From Subtercola vilae (GTDB taxonomy: Bacteria; Actinomycetota; Actinomycetes; Actinomycetales; Microbacteriaceae), in the NCBI RefSeq assembly GCF_004923255.1, contig NZ_QYRT01000008.1, forward strand, positions 1-64,000: 64,000 nucleotides of DNA, given 5' to 3'. Positions 9,339-18,665 of this stretch are shown here, one piece after another. How positions within the stretch are numbered: position 1 is the first letter of the stretch; every line of letters begins with the position of its first letter. Under the pieces are notes generated by a model that worked only from the letters and a program-made list of their open reading frames with translations, was not told the origin of the DNA and did not search any database. A program made the position numbers and the translations under genes.

Positions 9339-9866
9339 CTATTCTGCCGGGTGGGCGGGATGCCAGAGCAGAACGGGCGAGTCGCGCTCGTAGGCCTTGC
9401 CGTCGGGAAAGCTGACCAGTTCGAACTGCATGCCCCACGGGCTCAGAAAGTACACCCAGCGTTGGCCGCTGCTTGCATTGCCCGAGGCGGTCGGTTCGCC
9501 GAGAATACGAATGTCGTTGGCCCTCAGATAGTCGACGGCCGCGTCGAGGTCGTCGACGTAGAACGCCAGGTGGTGTCCGCCGATGTCGCTGTTGCGGGGT
9601 TGGGGGCGCGCACCGTCGGCAGCATCGAACTCGAATACCTCGAAGTTGGCGCCGGTGCCGACCCGGTAGAACGTGAGGCGGCGCATGACGGTTCTGGGGT
9701 CGACATTCATGTGCTCGAGCATCCAGTCACCCGTCTCGTGGGCGAACGGGCCGAGCGAGTACACCCGTTCGGCACCGACGATGTCGACGAAGAAACGGTC
9801 GGCTTCGTCGAGGTCGGGCACGGTGAAGCCAATGTGTTCTGTGCCACGCAGGCCGGGCAGCGCCAT
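9339..9866 (-). CDS. VOC-family (glyoxalase/dioxygenase fold) protein
   Basis: A 175-residue protein of two beta-alpha-beta-beta-beta repeats. The first starts GTEHIGFTVPDLDEADRFF and the second GGHHLAFYVDDLDAAVDYL; candidate metal ligands are these two histidines and the Glu in MQFELVSFP. VOC proteins include glyoxalases, epimerases and extradiol dioxygenases, and the reaction cannot be fixed here. AAGGGAG five bases upstream of the ATG at 9866 supports this start over a longer frame. It leads the minus-strand transcript that continues into the GntR gene 17 bp later. Confidence 0.8.
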   Translation of the reverse strand: MALPGLRGTEHIGFTVPDLDEADRFFVDIVGAERVYSLGPFAHETGDWMLEHMNVDPRTVMRRLTFYRVGTGANFEVFEFDAADGARPQPRNSDIGGHHLAFYVDDLDAAVDYLRANDIRILGEPTASGNASSGQRWVYFLSPWGMQFELVSFPDGKAYERDSPVLLWHPAHPAE

Positions 9867-9910
9867 CTGTGACTCCCTTGTCATGTGGTTAGAGCAACGA
9901 GATGCTGCTG

Positions 9911-9984
9911 TTGGATCCATTGTTACCCAGAAATCACCATAAAACCAGTATTTGGGGCGCAACCACGTTGTAATTGGATTCAAT
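9911..9984. promoter_or_regulatory. Paired VanR-like operator sites
   Basis: Two copies of a TTGGATYCA element: TTGGATCCAT at 9911-9920 and ATTGGATTCAAT at 9973-9984. The VanR operator known from Caulobacter is ATTGGATCCAAT, so the second site differs at one position. They lie between the minus-strand VOC/GntR/dehydrogenase genes and the plus-strand E1 gene, about 62 bp centre to centre, which fits divergent control by the adjacent VanR-like regulator. Confidence 0.65.
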
Positions 9985-10050
9985 GTGTGTCTATTCTTGC
10001 TGTACTGCGCCGCTCAGCGTGTGCAGGCCCCATCAATGGAGAGAGGCACG

Positions 10051-12237
10051 ATGCCCAAACAGCGCCGATTGGATCCAGCCGAGCCGTGGATTCAGGTCAC
10101 CACCACGGCTGCCGACTGGAAGGCTGCCGATCCGCAGCTGCTGGCGGCGATGCTGGCAGAGCTGCACCTCATTCGGGCTTTCGAGGAGACGGTTCTCGAA
10201 CTCGCCGGCGAGAGTCTCGTGCACGGACCGGCTCACTCGAGCATCGGCCAGGAGGGCGGCGCGGTCGGCTCGATTGTGGGTCTGCGCTCGACCGATGCCA
10301 TCAACGGCTCGCACCGGGGTCACCATCAGTTTCTCGCCAAGGCGCTCACGCACGTCACCGGCGCGTCGTTCGATCTCACGAACCTCGTCACCGAGCCCGT
10401 TCAGGCAGTGCTGCAGCGCACACTCGCTGAGATTCTCGGTTTGGCGCAGGGCTACTGCGCCGGTCGCGGGGGATCCATGCACCTGCAGTGGTTCGAAGCG
10501 GGAGCTCTCGGCACGAACGCCATCGTCGGCGGCGGAGTGCCGCTCGGCGCGGGCAACGCCTGGGCCCAGAAGCACGCGAAGACCACCGACCTGACCATCA
10601 GCTACTTCGGAGATGGGGCCGTCAATATCGGCTCCGTGCTCGAGACCATGAACCTGGCGTCGGCGTGGAAGCTGCCGTTCGCTTTCTTCATCGAGAACAA
10701 CGGCTACGCCGTCTCGACCAGCGTTGCCGAGTCGACGGGTGAGCCACGGCTCTCGGCTCGCGGCCTGGGGTTCGGCATCCCGTCGTTCCGCGTCGACGGA
10801 ATGGACCCGCTCGCCGTGCACCTCGTCACCGGCATGGCCGAAGAGATCATGCGTTCGGGCGGCGGCCCGACCGTCATCGAGGCTGAGGTCTACCGGTTCT
10901 TCCATCAGAACGGCCCCTACCCGGGAAGCGCGTTCGGGTACCGCGGCAAAGACGAAGAAGCATCATGGCGGGCGCGCGACCCGCTCGAGCGGGTGGCAAA
11001 GGAGATGATCACGCTCGGCCAGATCGACCAGGCCGGCGTTCTGAGCGTTCGTGCCCAGGCGCAGGCCGCCATGAAGGCGGCGGTCGCCGAACTCGTCGAG
11101 CCCGACCCCGAGGCCGAAGGCAAACGCCGCATCAAGCCCAACCTGTGGCCCGACACCGACTTCGTGAACGTGGGTGTGCGCGGCGACACCAGCGAGCTTG
11201 CGGATGCCCGCACCCTCGATCCGCTCGACTACACCGGTGCCCTCACCAAGTCGAGGTTCGTCGACGCTGTGTCTGGCGTAATGCGCCGGCGCATGGAGCA
11301 GGACGACCGAATCGTGGTGCTCGGCGAAGACGTGCACAAGCTCGCCGGCGGCACGAACGGTGCCACGAAGAACCTCAAGAAGGAGTTCGACGACCGCGTA
11401 CTGGGCACGCCCATCTCCGAAAATGCCTTTGCCGGTCTGGGAGGCGGAATGGCGCTCGACGGGCGGTACCGGCCGGTCGTGGAATTCATGTACCCCGACT
11501 TCATGTGGGTGGCCGCCGACCAGGTTTTCAACCAGATCGGCAAGGCCAGGCACATGTTCGGCGGGGTCAACCCGGTGCCGCTGGTGCTGCGCACCAAGAT
11601 CGCCATGGGCTCGGGCTACGGTTCGCAGCACCTGATGGACCCGGCGGGAATCTTCGCCACCAGCCCGGGGTGGCGCATCGTCGCTCCGTCGACGGCCGCC
11701 GACTACATCGGTCTGATGAACGCGGCGCTTGCACTGCAAGACCCCGTACTCGTCATCGAGCACGTCGACCTCTACGCCCAGGCCGACGAGATTCCGGCCG
11801 GAGATCTCGACTACCAGTTGCCGTTCGGCAAGGCCGGAGTGCGTCGCCAGGGCAGCGATGTGACGGTGATCAGCTACCTGTCGATGGTGCGCCACGCCCT
11901 CGAAGCGGTGGAGCAGACCGGAATCGACGCTGAAGTGATTGATCTGCGCTGGCTCGACCGGGCATCCCTCGACTGGGAGACACTGGGCGAGAGCATCAAG
12001 AAGACGAATGCCGTGCTGATCGTCGAACAGGGTGCCCAGGGCACCTCGTATGGCGGATGGCTAGCCGATGAGATTCAGCGGCGGTTCTTCGACTACCTCG
12101 ACCAGCCCATCGAGCGTGTCACCGGCGGCGAGGCGAGCCCGAGCATCTCTCGGGTGCTCGAGCGAGCTGCCATCGCCAGAACCGAAGAGGTCGTAGCGGG
12201 TCTTGAGCGCGTACGACAGGCAATGGGAGGCAAGTGA
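10051..12237 (+). CDS. Fused E1 alpha-beta subunit of a 2-oxoacid/acetoin dehydrogenase complex
   Basis: Thiamine-diphosphate enzyme of 728 residues carrying both E1 halves in one chain. The alpha part (about 30-350) shows the TPP motif beginning GDGAVNIG at residue 187 and ending FFIENN. The beta part (about 395-728) starts KSRFVDAVSGVMRRRMEQDD and contains VLGEDV and the transketolase C-domain SYLSMVRHALEAVE. Such E1s decarboxylate a 2-oxo acid or cleave acetoin and pass the acyl group to E2. Acetoin is suggested by nearby butanediol- and acetoin-reductase-like genes, but branched-chain 2-oxo acids remain possible. The ATG at 10051 has GGAGAGAGG upstream. The stop codon shares one base with the E2 start. 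Confidence 0.9.
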   Translation: MPKQRRLDPAEPWIQVTTTAADWKAADPQLLAAMLAELHLIRAFEETVLELAGESLVHGPAHSSIGQEGGAVGSIVGLRSTDAINGSHRGHHQFLAKALTHVTGASFDLTNLVTEPVQAVLQRTLAEILGLAQGYCAGRGGSMHLQWFEAGALGTNAIVGGGVPLGAGNAWAQKHAKTTDLTISYFGDGAVNIGSVLETMNLASAWKLPFAFFIENNGYAVSTSVAESTGEPRLSARGLGFGIPSFRVDGMDPLAVHLVTGMAEEIMRSGGGPTVIEAEVYRFFHQNGPYPGSAFGYRGKDEEASWRARDPLERVAKEMITLGQIDQAGVLSVRAQAQAAMKAAVAELVEPDPEAEGKRRIKPNLWPDTDFVNVGVRGDTSELADARTLDPLDYTGALTKSRFVDAVSGVMRRRMEQDDRIVVLGEDVHKLAGGTNGATKNLKKEFDDRVLGTPISENAFAGLGGGMALDGRYRPVVEFMYPDFMWVAADQVFNQIGKARHMFGGVNPVPLVLRTKIAMGSGYGSQHLMDPAGIFATSPGWRIVAPSTAADYIGLMNAALALQDPVLVIEHVDLYAQADEIPAGDLDYQLPFGKAGVRRQGSDVTVISYLSMVRHALEAVEQTGIDAEVIDLRWLDRASLDWETLGESIKKTNAVLIVEQGAQGTSYGGWLADEIQRRFFDYLDQPIERVTGGEASPSISRVLERAAIARTEEVVAGLERVRQAMGGK

Positions 12238-13613
12238 TGTCAACGATCATCCGGATGCCCGAGGTTTTGGCCAACACGACAGAGGCCTCGATTCAAACGT
12301 GGCTGGTGAAGCTCGGCGACGAGATCGAAGTGGGTGCGCCGTTCGCCGAGGTGGAGACCGAGAAGGCCGTCGTGGAGTACGCGGCAGAGACCGGCGGGGT
12401 TGTGCTCGAGCTGCTCGTGCTCGAGGGCGACTCGATCGCCGTCGGCGACCCGATCGCCGTGGTCGGGGTGGCGGGCGAACAGGTGAGCCCGGCTCCGGCG
12501 GCCCCCGACGAGACCACCGTCGAAGCCCCCGAGCCGGAGACGGCGCCTGAGGCGGCAACGCCCGTGCTGCAGGATGCCCCGACCGAGTTGCCCCCGTCGG
12601 AGTCTTCCCCGGTGCAGGGTTCTCCTGTCGCCTCGTCTGCTGACGCGTCTGCCGGCGGGAGAGTGTTCGTGAGCCCGATCGTGCGAAGGCTCGCAAAGGA
12701 ACGCGGGCTCGATCTGTCTCGGGTCAACGGTTCTGGGCCGGGTGGCCGCATCGTGCGGCGCGACATAGACGGCCTCGAAGCGCCTGCTGCTGCGGTTGTC
12801 GTCAGCGCTCCTGCGGTCGCTGTGGCTGCTGCGCCTGCTGCGCCTGCTGCGGCGCCCGCAGCCTCCGCGGCCCCCGCAGCCTCCGCGGCCCCCGCAGCCT
12901 CCGCGGCCCCCGCCACCGCTTCATCGTCAGACGAGGGCTACACCGACATCCCGCACACCGGCATGCGCCGCGCGATCGCGCGGCGACTCACCGAGAGCAA
13001 GTCGACGGTGCCGCACTTCTACCTCGTCGCCGACTGTAAGGTCGACGCCCTGCTCGAGCTACGGGGCCGGGTGAACGCGTCTTCGCCGGTGAAGGTGTCG
13101 GTGAACGACTTCGTGCTGAAGGCCGCCGCGGCAGCCTTCACCGACGTTCCCGAGGCCAACGCGACGTGGAGCGACGCGGCCATTCGCCGCTACCACACCG
13201 TCGACATGTCGGTCGCGGTCTCGATCGAGGGCGGACTGGTCACCCCGGTGCTGCGATCGGTCGAGAGGATGCCGCTCACGGAGGTGGCGCGCGCCGTCGT
13301 CGAACTCGCCGAACGGGCGCGTGCCGGCCGACTGAAGCAGCACGAGCTCGAGGGAGGCAGCTTCGCTGTGTCGAACCTCGGCATGTTCGGAGTCACCGAG
13401 TTCTCTGCCATCATCAACCCGCCCCAGTCGGCCATTCTGGCCGTGGGCCGGGCGCGGCCGACCCCGGTGGTCGTCGATGGTGAGCTCGCGGTGGCGACGG
13501 TGATGACGGTGACGATGTCGGCCGATCACCGTGTGCTCGACGGGGCGCTCGCGGCACAGTGGCTCGCGGCGTTCGTCAAGCGCATCGAGAATCCGCTGAG
13601 CATCCTCATCTAA
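12237..13613 (+). CDS. Dihydrolipoamide acyltransferase (E2)
   Basis: A 458-residue E2 component. An N-terminal lipoyl domain (1-78) carries the lipoylated lysine in VETEKAVVEY. A peripheral-subunit-binding domain lies at about 145-185 (VSPIVRRLAKERGLDLSRVNGSGPGGRI). After an Ala/Pro linker the catalytic core (about 240-458) ends with the active-site SADHRVLDGALAAQW. It is translationally coupled to E1. No dihydrolipoamide dehydrogenase (E3) is present in the window, so the complex presumably borrows E3 from elsewhere. The linker holds an 18-bp tandem repeat. Confidence 0.92.
   Translation: MSTIIRMPEVLANTTEASIQTWLVKLGDEIEVGAPFAEVETEKAVVEYAAETGGVVLELLVLEGDSIAVGDPIAVVGVAGEQVSPAPAAPDETTVEAPEPETAPEAATPVLQDAPTELPPSESSPVQGSPVASSADASAGGRVFVSPIVRRLAKERGLDLSRVNGSGPGGRIVRRDIDGLEAPAAAVVVSAPAVAVAAAPAAPAAAPAASAAPAASAAPAASAAPATASSSDEGYTDIPHTGMRRAIARRLTESKSTVPHFYLVADCKVDALLELRGRVNASSPVKVSVNDFVLKAAAAAFTDVPEANATWSDAAIRRYHTVDMSVAVSIEGGLVTPVLRSVERMPLTEVARAVVELAERARAGRLKQHELEGGSFAVSNLGMFGVTEFSAIINPPQSAILAVGRARPTPVVVDGELAVATVMTVTMSADHRVLDGALAAQWLAAFVKRIENPLSILI
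12855..12908 (+). repeat. Three tandem 18-bp repeats in the E2 linker
   Basis: The unit CCCGCAGCCTCCGCGGCC occurs three times head to tail and encodes PAASAA each time. This is the flexible Ala/Pro linker of E2, and copy number is likely to vary between strains by slippage. Confidence 0.85.
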
Positions 13614-13654
13614 CCGACCATGCGCTGTCGAGTGTTTACCCAAGCTTAAAATTC

Positions 13655-13721
13655 ACTCGATACAGCGAGTTTATCGCGTTTCTCGAAACCCCTTGTGAAC
13701 GCAATGAGACTTTTGTAAAGT
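13655..13721 (+). promoter_or_regulatory. Putative promoter and inverted repeat ahead of the ribose-type ABC operon
   Basis: In the 161-bp gap after E2 there is a -35-like TTGTGA (13693-13698), 17 bases, then a -10-like TAAAGT (13716-13721), each matching 4 of 6 consensus bases. Just upstream is ACTCG, six bases, CGAGT (13655-13670), a possible operator. This suggests the transporter can be transcribed independently of E1-E2. Confidence 0.45.
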
Positions 13722-13774
13722 AACGCTGAACACCCACTCGAACATCGTTGTGCGAATGGAAATCTGGAGAAATC

Positions 13775-14860
13775 ATGGTTGACGCACTGGCGCGAAACGC
13801 ACCCGCACTGACGAGCGCCCGCTTCTCTGTGTCGAAGGGCTTGATCACGGTGGGTAGCGCTACCGTGATTCTCTTTCTCATCAGCGGAGTACTCGCGCCG
13901 TCGAGTATCTCGGGCACGTCGCTCTCAGGGATGCTTCCCATCGCCTGCGTTCTAGCGGTAGCGGGTCTCGGGCAGATGTTGGTTGTGCAGCAGGGCGGCA
14001 TCGACCTTTCTGTTCCCGGCATGATCTCGCTGACGGCCGTGATCGTTACTCACAACCCTGACGGCAACGATGCCCTGTTGCTGCCAGCCATCGCTCTTGC
14101 CCTGGTATTCGCCGTAGTGGCGGGGTTTGCGAACGGCCTGATGATCGGCAGCCTGCGGCTGAACCCCATCATCGCCACGCTCGGCACGAATGCGTTGCTC
14201 TACGGCGCAGACCTGGCTATATCGGGTGGGCGCCCACGCATCACAACCAAGCTCATGCAGACCATCTCTGGCGGGCAGACGTTCGGTATTCCCAACGCGG
14301 TGTTCTTCGCCCTCGGAGTGCTCATCGTCGTGTCGGTACTTGTGAAGAAGACAGTGGCCGGCCGTCGGTTCGAGGCAGTGGGCGCGAACCCCGAGGCGGC
14401 ACGGGCCATCGGCTTGCGCGTGCGCAGCCACCAGACGCTTGCCTATGTCTGGGCCCAACTGCTGTACTGCCTTGCCGGAATCATGATCGCCGGCATCACC
14501 GCCCAGCCGTCGGCTTTCGAAGGTGACAAGTTCTTGCTGCCCTCGGTGGCCGTCGTGGTACTGGGCGGAACATCGTTGCTGGGCGGTCGCGGATTTCCGC
14601 TCGCCACCCTCATCGCTGCGGTGTTCTTGCAGCAGCTGACGCAGTTCGTGATCACGCTCGGTGTTTCAACGGCCATCCAGACCCTGGTGCAGGCAGCTGC
14701 GCTCGCGGTTGGTGTCTCGCTGTACACCGTCAACTGGCGCGCCGTCTTCGCTCGATTCTCGCGCACGCCCTCGGTACCACCACCACCCACAGCAGCACCG
14801 CCCGCACCGAGTTCTCTCGAAAACACCACCCCCGCAGCTGCATCGGCAGACGCGGTCTAA
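13775..14860 (+). CDS. Ribose-type ABC transporter permease
   Basis: A 361-residue membrane protein of the RbsC/AraH family with 8-10 predicted helices. Hallmarks are QGGIDLSVPGMISL, GLRVRSHQTLAYVWA and the coupling region VAVVVLGGTSLLGGRG. The C-terminal 35 residues are a Pro/Ala-rich cytoplasmic tail. CTGGAGA precedes the ATG at 13775. It probably pairs with the permease half of the ATPase fusion two genes downstream to form a heterodimeric channel for a pentose, tetrose or related polyol. Confidence 0.88.
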   Translation: MVDALARNAPALTSARFSVSKGLITVGSATVILFLISGVLAPSSISGTSLSGMLPIACVLAVAGLGQMLVVQQGGIDLSVPGMISLTAVIVTHNPDGNDALLLPAIALALVFAVVAGFANGLMIGSLRLNPIIATLGTNALLYGADLAISGGRPRITTKLMQTISGGQTFGIPNAVFFALGVLIVVSVLVKKTVAGRRFEAVGANPEAARAIGLRVRSHQTLAYVWAQLLYCLAGIMIAGITAQPSAFEGDKFLLPSVAVVVLGGTSLLGGRGFPLATLIAAVFLQQLTQFVITLGVSTAIQTLVQAAALAVGVSLYTVNWRAVFARFSRTPSVPPPPTAAPPAPSSLENTTPAAASADAV

Positions 14861-14925
14861 CACCCGATCTTCGGCCGCAGGGTCGAAGCGTGACAGAGGC
14901 GTCACGCCCATACTGGAGGAACAAA

Positions 14926-16044
14926 ATGAAACCTCGCACCAGATTTGCATCCATTGCCGCAGCGGCAGTGGCAGCGGCCCTCATCCTCACCGGGTGTGGC
15001 ACCGCAGGCGGAGCATCGGCCGGTGGCGGAAACACCGCCAGCGCCGGCCCCGTCACCCATGTCGACGGGGCACCGGCGTGGTGTGGAACGAAGCCCATTT
15101 CGTTCGCACTGCTCGATGGCTTCGGCGGCAACAGCTGGCGGCTCGTCACCACCGCGTCGGGTAAGGCAGAGGCGCAGTTGTGCCCGAGCGTCACCAAATT
15201 CTCGTACGCCGACGGACAGGGATCGACAGAGAAGGCCAGCTCCGACATCAAGGGCCTCGTCTCGAGCGGCGTCAACGCCATGGTGGTCTTCCCCGACGCC
15301 GGCAAGGCGATGCTGCCCGCTCTCACGGCGGCCTACAACGCCGGTGTCGTAACGGTGCCCTACCGCGTCGACCCAGGTGGAGCAGCCGGTACGAACTACG
15401 ACAAGTGGATCGGTGACGACTTCGCGAACGATGGCACGAACTGGGCGAACTGGATCCAGAAGAATGTACCGTCGGGTGGCAACATCCTGTTCCTCGGCGG
15501 CCCCGCCGGAAACAGCCAGAGCACCGATGAGTACAACGCCATGACGAAGGTGCTCGGCACGTCGTACTCGTTCATCGGTGAGACCCCGTTCCAGCCCACC
15601 AACTGGGACCCGACCCTCACCCAGCAGCTTCTGACCGCAGACATCGCGAAGTACCCCAAGATCGACGTGATCGTCTCTGACTTCGGCCCCACTCTGGTGA
15701 GCTCGTTGCCCCTGTTTCCGCAGAGCGGCCGCTCGATTCCCGCACTGGCCACCTCTGACGGCAACTCGCTGAGCTGCTTCTGGGAAGACAATCACGCAGC
15801 CAACCCTGATTTCAAGTTGATGACGGTGGCCACGGGTAACGACAACGTGCGTCTCGCGGTCGACTACGCCGTGGCGAAGGCCACCGGCGGAGCGATTCCG
15901 ACGGCCGACTCGTTCAAGGGCCCGATCTTCGAAGACTCGGTGAGCCAGCAGCCGAACGGCGTCAAGTGCGACCGTTCTCTGCCGGGCGATGTCTACCTCT
16001 CGGCACAGATGCCGGGTACCGATCAGGCCGCACTGGGCAAGTAG
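14926..16044 (+). CDS. ABC transporter substrate-binding lipoprotein, ribose/autoinducer type
   Basis: A 372-residue periplasmic-binding-protein fold anchored by lipid. The signal peptide ends in lipobox LTGC (Cys about residue 25), followed by a Gly/Ala/Ser linker. The two-lobed type I binding fold is seen in ISFALLDGFGGNSWR, SDIKGLVSSGVNAMVVFPDAG and NILFLGGP. TGGAGGA lies ahead of the ATG at 14926. It sits 65 bp after the permease and before the ATPase-permease fusion. Aromatic and acidic residues in the cleft fit a sugar or polyol ligand, but the ligand cannot be named. Confidence 0.88.
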   Translation: MKPRTRFASIAAAAVAAALILTGCGTAGGASAGGGNTASAGPVTHVDGAPAWCGTKPISFALLDGFGGNSWRLVTTASGKAEAQLCPSVTKFSYADGQGSTEKASSDIKGLVSSGVNAMVVFPDAGKAMLPALTAAYNAGVVTVPYRVDPGGAAGTNYDKWIGDDFANDGTNWANWIQKNVPSGGNILFLGGPAGNSQSTDEYNAMTKVLGTSYSFIGETPFQPTNWDPTLTQQLLTADIAKYPKIDVIVSDFGPTLVSSLPLFPQSGRSIPALATSDGNSLSCFWEDNHAANPDFKLMTVATGNDNVRLAVDYAVAKATGGAIPTADSFKGPIFEDSVSQQPNGVKCDRSLPGDVYLSAQMPGTDQAALGK

Positions 16045-16119
16045 TACCGCTCAGTACAGCACCTCTGTTCGACCATCCACAACCCTGACTTTCTAGGCCA
16101 CGACTCCCAAAGGCGCACC

Positions 16120-18633
16120 GTGAACACCTTGCACGATACAACCGCGACCCGTTCCGCCACTCTCGAAATGTCGCACATCTCGAAGTTCTACGCCGGTGTC
16201 GCGGCCCTCACCGACGTTTCGGTCGAGATTCGCCCGGGCGAGGTGCATGCGATTCTCGGGGAGAACGGCGCCGGCAAGTCGACCCTGATGAACATCGCTT
16301 CGGGCTCCACGCCCCCCAGCGCTGGCTCGATCCTGATGAATGGCGAATCGTACGACAGCCTCACCCCCACGCTTGCTGGAACCCTGGGTGTAGCCATTGT
16401 GCACCAGCACCCCGCGGTGCTCGGCGACATGACCGTCGAAGAGAACCTGCGTGTGGCGCTGCCCGACTCGGTCTTCGCTGACGGTTCGAACGATGAGGTG
16501 GCCCGTGCGCTGCTCAACGGGGTGGGGCTGGATGCTCACCTCAAAGACCGCGTCGAGACACTCACTCTCGCTCAGAAGCATCTGCTCGAAATCGCCAAAG
16601 CGTTCGCGCGACACCCTCGGCTGCTCATTCTCGACGAGCCGACAGCGCCGCTCGGGCGGGAGGCCGTCGACCTGCTGTTCGGGCGGGTGCGCGAAGCAGT
16701 GGCCGCCGGTACCTCGGTGGTCTACATCACTCATCGCCTGGCCGAAGTGCGCGAACTCGCCGACCGGGTGACGGTTCTTCGCGACGGCAGGGTGCGCGGC
16801 ACCGCCGTGGTCGACGAGATCACTGACGACGAACTTCTCGCCCTCATCGTTGGTCGAAAGCTCGAATCGACGTTCCCGCCCAAGAGCCTGTTGCCCCTCG
16901 ATACCGAGGTCAACTTCGACGTCGCCAGCATTTCGGGCCCCGGCTTCGTCGACGTCTCGATTGCCGGCCGCCGCGGCGAGATCATCGGCGTCGCCGGTGT
17001 GGTGGGCAACGGGCAGAGCGAACTGTTGCGCGCGCTGGCGGGGCTTGAGAATTTCGAAGGCGAGGTGAGCGTCGGCGGCACCAGCTACACGCCTCGCGAC
17101 CTGCTGCACCGCGCCGCGTTCATGCCGGCTGACCGGCACCGCGAAGGCCTCATGATGTCGCTGAGCGTTCGCGAGAACGCCGCCGTGTCTGCGCTGAAGA
17201 AGTTCACGTCGACGTACCTCGTGAGTCGCTCGAAAGAGCTCGATGCCGTGTCGACCTCGCTCACCGAGCTGTCGGTGAAAGCGCCGTCGCTTGATGCCCC
17301 GGTCGGAGCCCTCTCGGGCGGAAACCAGCAGAAGGTCGTCATCTCCCGCGCCCTGCTCTCTGAGCCGGTACTGCTGATTGCCGATGAGCCGACGCAGGGC
17401 GTCGACGTGGGTGCCCGGGTGGAGATCTACCGCATTCTGCGCGAGGCCTCCGAGAGCGGCATTCCCGTCATCATCGCCTCCTCCGACGCCAAAGAACTCG
17501 AGGGTCTCTGCGACCGGGTCATTGTCATGTCGCGCGGGCACGTCGTCGCGACACTCTCGGGAGACCAGATCACCGAAGAGATCATCGTCTCGGCGGCCGT
17601 GAGTTCGACCACACAGTCGATTCAGGTCGGTACCGGAAAATCGACCGTCAAACGCTCCACCGGGGTGCGCCGGTTTCTGCAGGGCGACTATGCGCCATCG
17701 GCCTTGCTGGTCGCCGTGATCATTCTGTTGGGCGCGTATGTGCTTACCCAGAACCCGCAGTACCTCGGCAGCTTCAATATCTTCTCGATGCTCATGACGG
17801 CCTGTGGCCTGGGCGCCATCGCCATGGGGCAGACCATCGCCTTGCTGCTGGGCGGCATTGACTTGTCGGTGGGCCCGCTGGCCGGGTTCCTGGTGGTGAT
17901 CGCCTCGTACTTCATCAACGACGGGGCCTCCACCGGCACCATCGTGCTCGGTCTGGCGCTGATGGTCGTGGCCGCCATTGTCGTGGGATTGGTGAACGGT
18001 GTTCTCATCCGCTACCTGAAGTTCACGCCCATCGCCGCCACGCTCACCCTGTACATCGCCCTCGGTGGTTTCGCCTTTCTCCTTCGCGACACGCAGGGCG
18101 GCTACATCAGCACCGACTTCGTCACGAATCTCTCGTCTACCGTCGGCCCGGTGCCCGTTGCGTTCATCGCTCTCGTCGTCATCGCACTGGTTGCCGAATA
18201 CTTTCTCCGCAAGCGCCGCTGGGGCTGGAACCTTCGCGCGGTGGGCTCGAACGAGGAGTCAGCACGAAGCGTCGGTGTCTCGATCAATCGAACCGTCATT
18301 CTGGGGTACATCCTCGTGTCACTCTTTGTCTTTCTGGGTGCCGTCATTCTGATGACCCAGATCGGAATCGGCGACCCAGCAGCGGGGCCGAGCTACACGC
18401 TCACCAGCATCACCGCCGTCGTTCTCGGCGGAACCAGTCTCTTGGGTGGCCGCGGTACGTTCATCGGCTCTCTGCTCGGTGCGGTGCTGCTCACCCAGGT
18501 TCTGAACGCCACCACGGTGCTCGGGCTCGGAAGTGTGTTTCAGTATGTCTTCCAGGGCCTGCTCATCCTCGTGGCGGCCATTGTCTACTCGGTCGCACGT
18601 AGTCGCAAGCGCCGCGCTGCAGAACAATTGTGA
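16120..18633 (+). CDS. ABC sugar importer: duplicated ATPase fused to permease
   Basis: An 837-residue RbsA-RbsC fusion. The first nucleotide-binding domain has Walker A GENGAGKST (47-55) and Walker B LLILDEP (168-174), but its signature is LTLAQKHLLEIAKA instead of LSxGQ. The second has a degenerate Walker A (GVVGNGQSELL, about 293), a good signature LSGGNQQK (about 398) and LLIADEP (about 418). The permease begins near residue 527 (LLVAVIILLGAYVL) and carries LLGGIDLSVGPLAGF and VVLGGTSLLGGRG. The GTG at 16120 has only AAAGG upstream; an ATG 48 bp later is an alternative. With the separate permease it would give two different membrane subunits. Confidence 0.88.
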   Translation: MNTLHDTTATRSATLEMSHISKFYAGVAALTDVSVEIRPGEVHAILGENGAGKSTLMNIASGSTPPSAGSILMNGESYDSLTPTLAGTLGVAIVHQHPAVLGDMTVEENLRVALPDSVFADGSNDEVARALLNGVGLDAHLKDRVETLTLAQKHLLEIAKAFARHPRLLILDEPTAPLGREAVDLLFGRVREAVAAGTSVVYITHRLAEVRELADRVTVLRDGRVRGTAVVDEITDDELLALIVGRKLESTFPPKSLLPLDTEVNFDVASISGPGFVDVSIAGRRGEIIGVAGVVGNGQSELLRALAGLENFEGEVSVGGTSYTPRDLLHRAAFMPADRHREGLMMSLSVRENAAVSALKKFTSTYLVSRSKELDAVSTSLTELSVKAPSLDAPVGALSGGNQQKVVISRALLSEPVLLIADEPTQGVDVGARVEIYRILREASESGIPVIIASSDAKELEGLCDRVIVMSRGHVVATLSGDQITEEIIVSAAVSSTTQSIQVGTGKSTVKRSTGVRRFLQGDYAPSALLVAVIILLGAYVLTQNPQYLGSFNIFSMLMTACGLGAIAMGQTIALLLGGIDLSVGPLAGFLVVIASYFINDGASTGTIVLGLALMVVAAIVVGLVNGVLIRYLKFTPIAATLTLYIALGGFAFLLRDTQGGYISTDFVTNLSSTVGPVPVAFIALVVIALVAEYFLRKRRWGWNLRAVGSNEESARSVGVSINRTVILGYILVSLFVFLGAVILMTQIGIGDPAAGPSYTLTSITAVVLGGTSLLGGRGTFIGSLLGAVLLTQVLNATTVLGLGSVFQYVFQGLLILVAAIVYSVARSRKRRAAEQL

Positions 18634-18665
18634 GAGCGGCGTCTGCAAACGAAAGGAAAATGCCA

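Noticed and set aside
16093-17541. 482-codon minus-strand frame opposite the ABC ATPase
   Set aside because: No recognisable motif and no ribosome site; the plus strand encodes Walker A/B and signature motifs.
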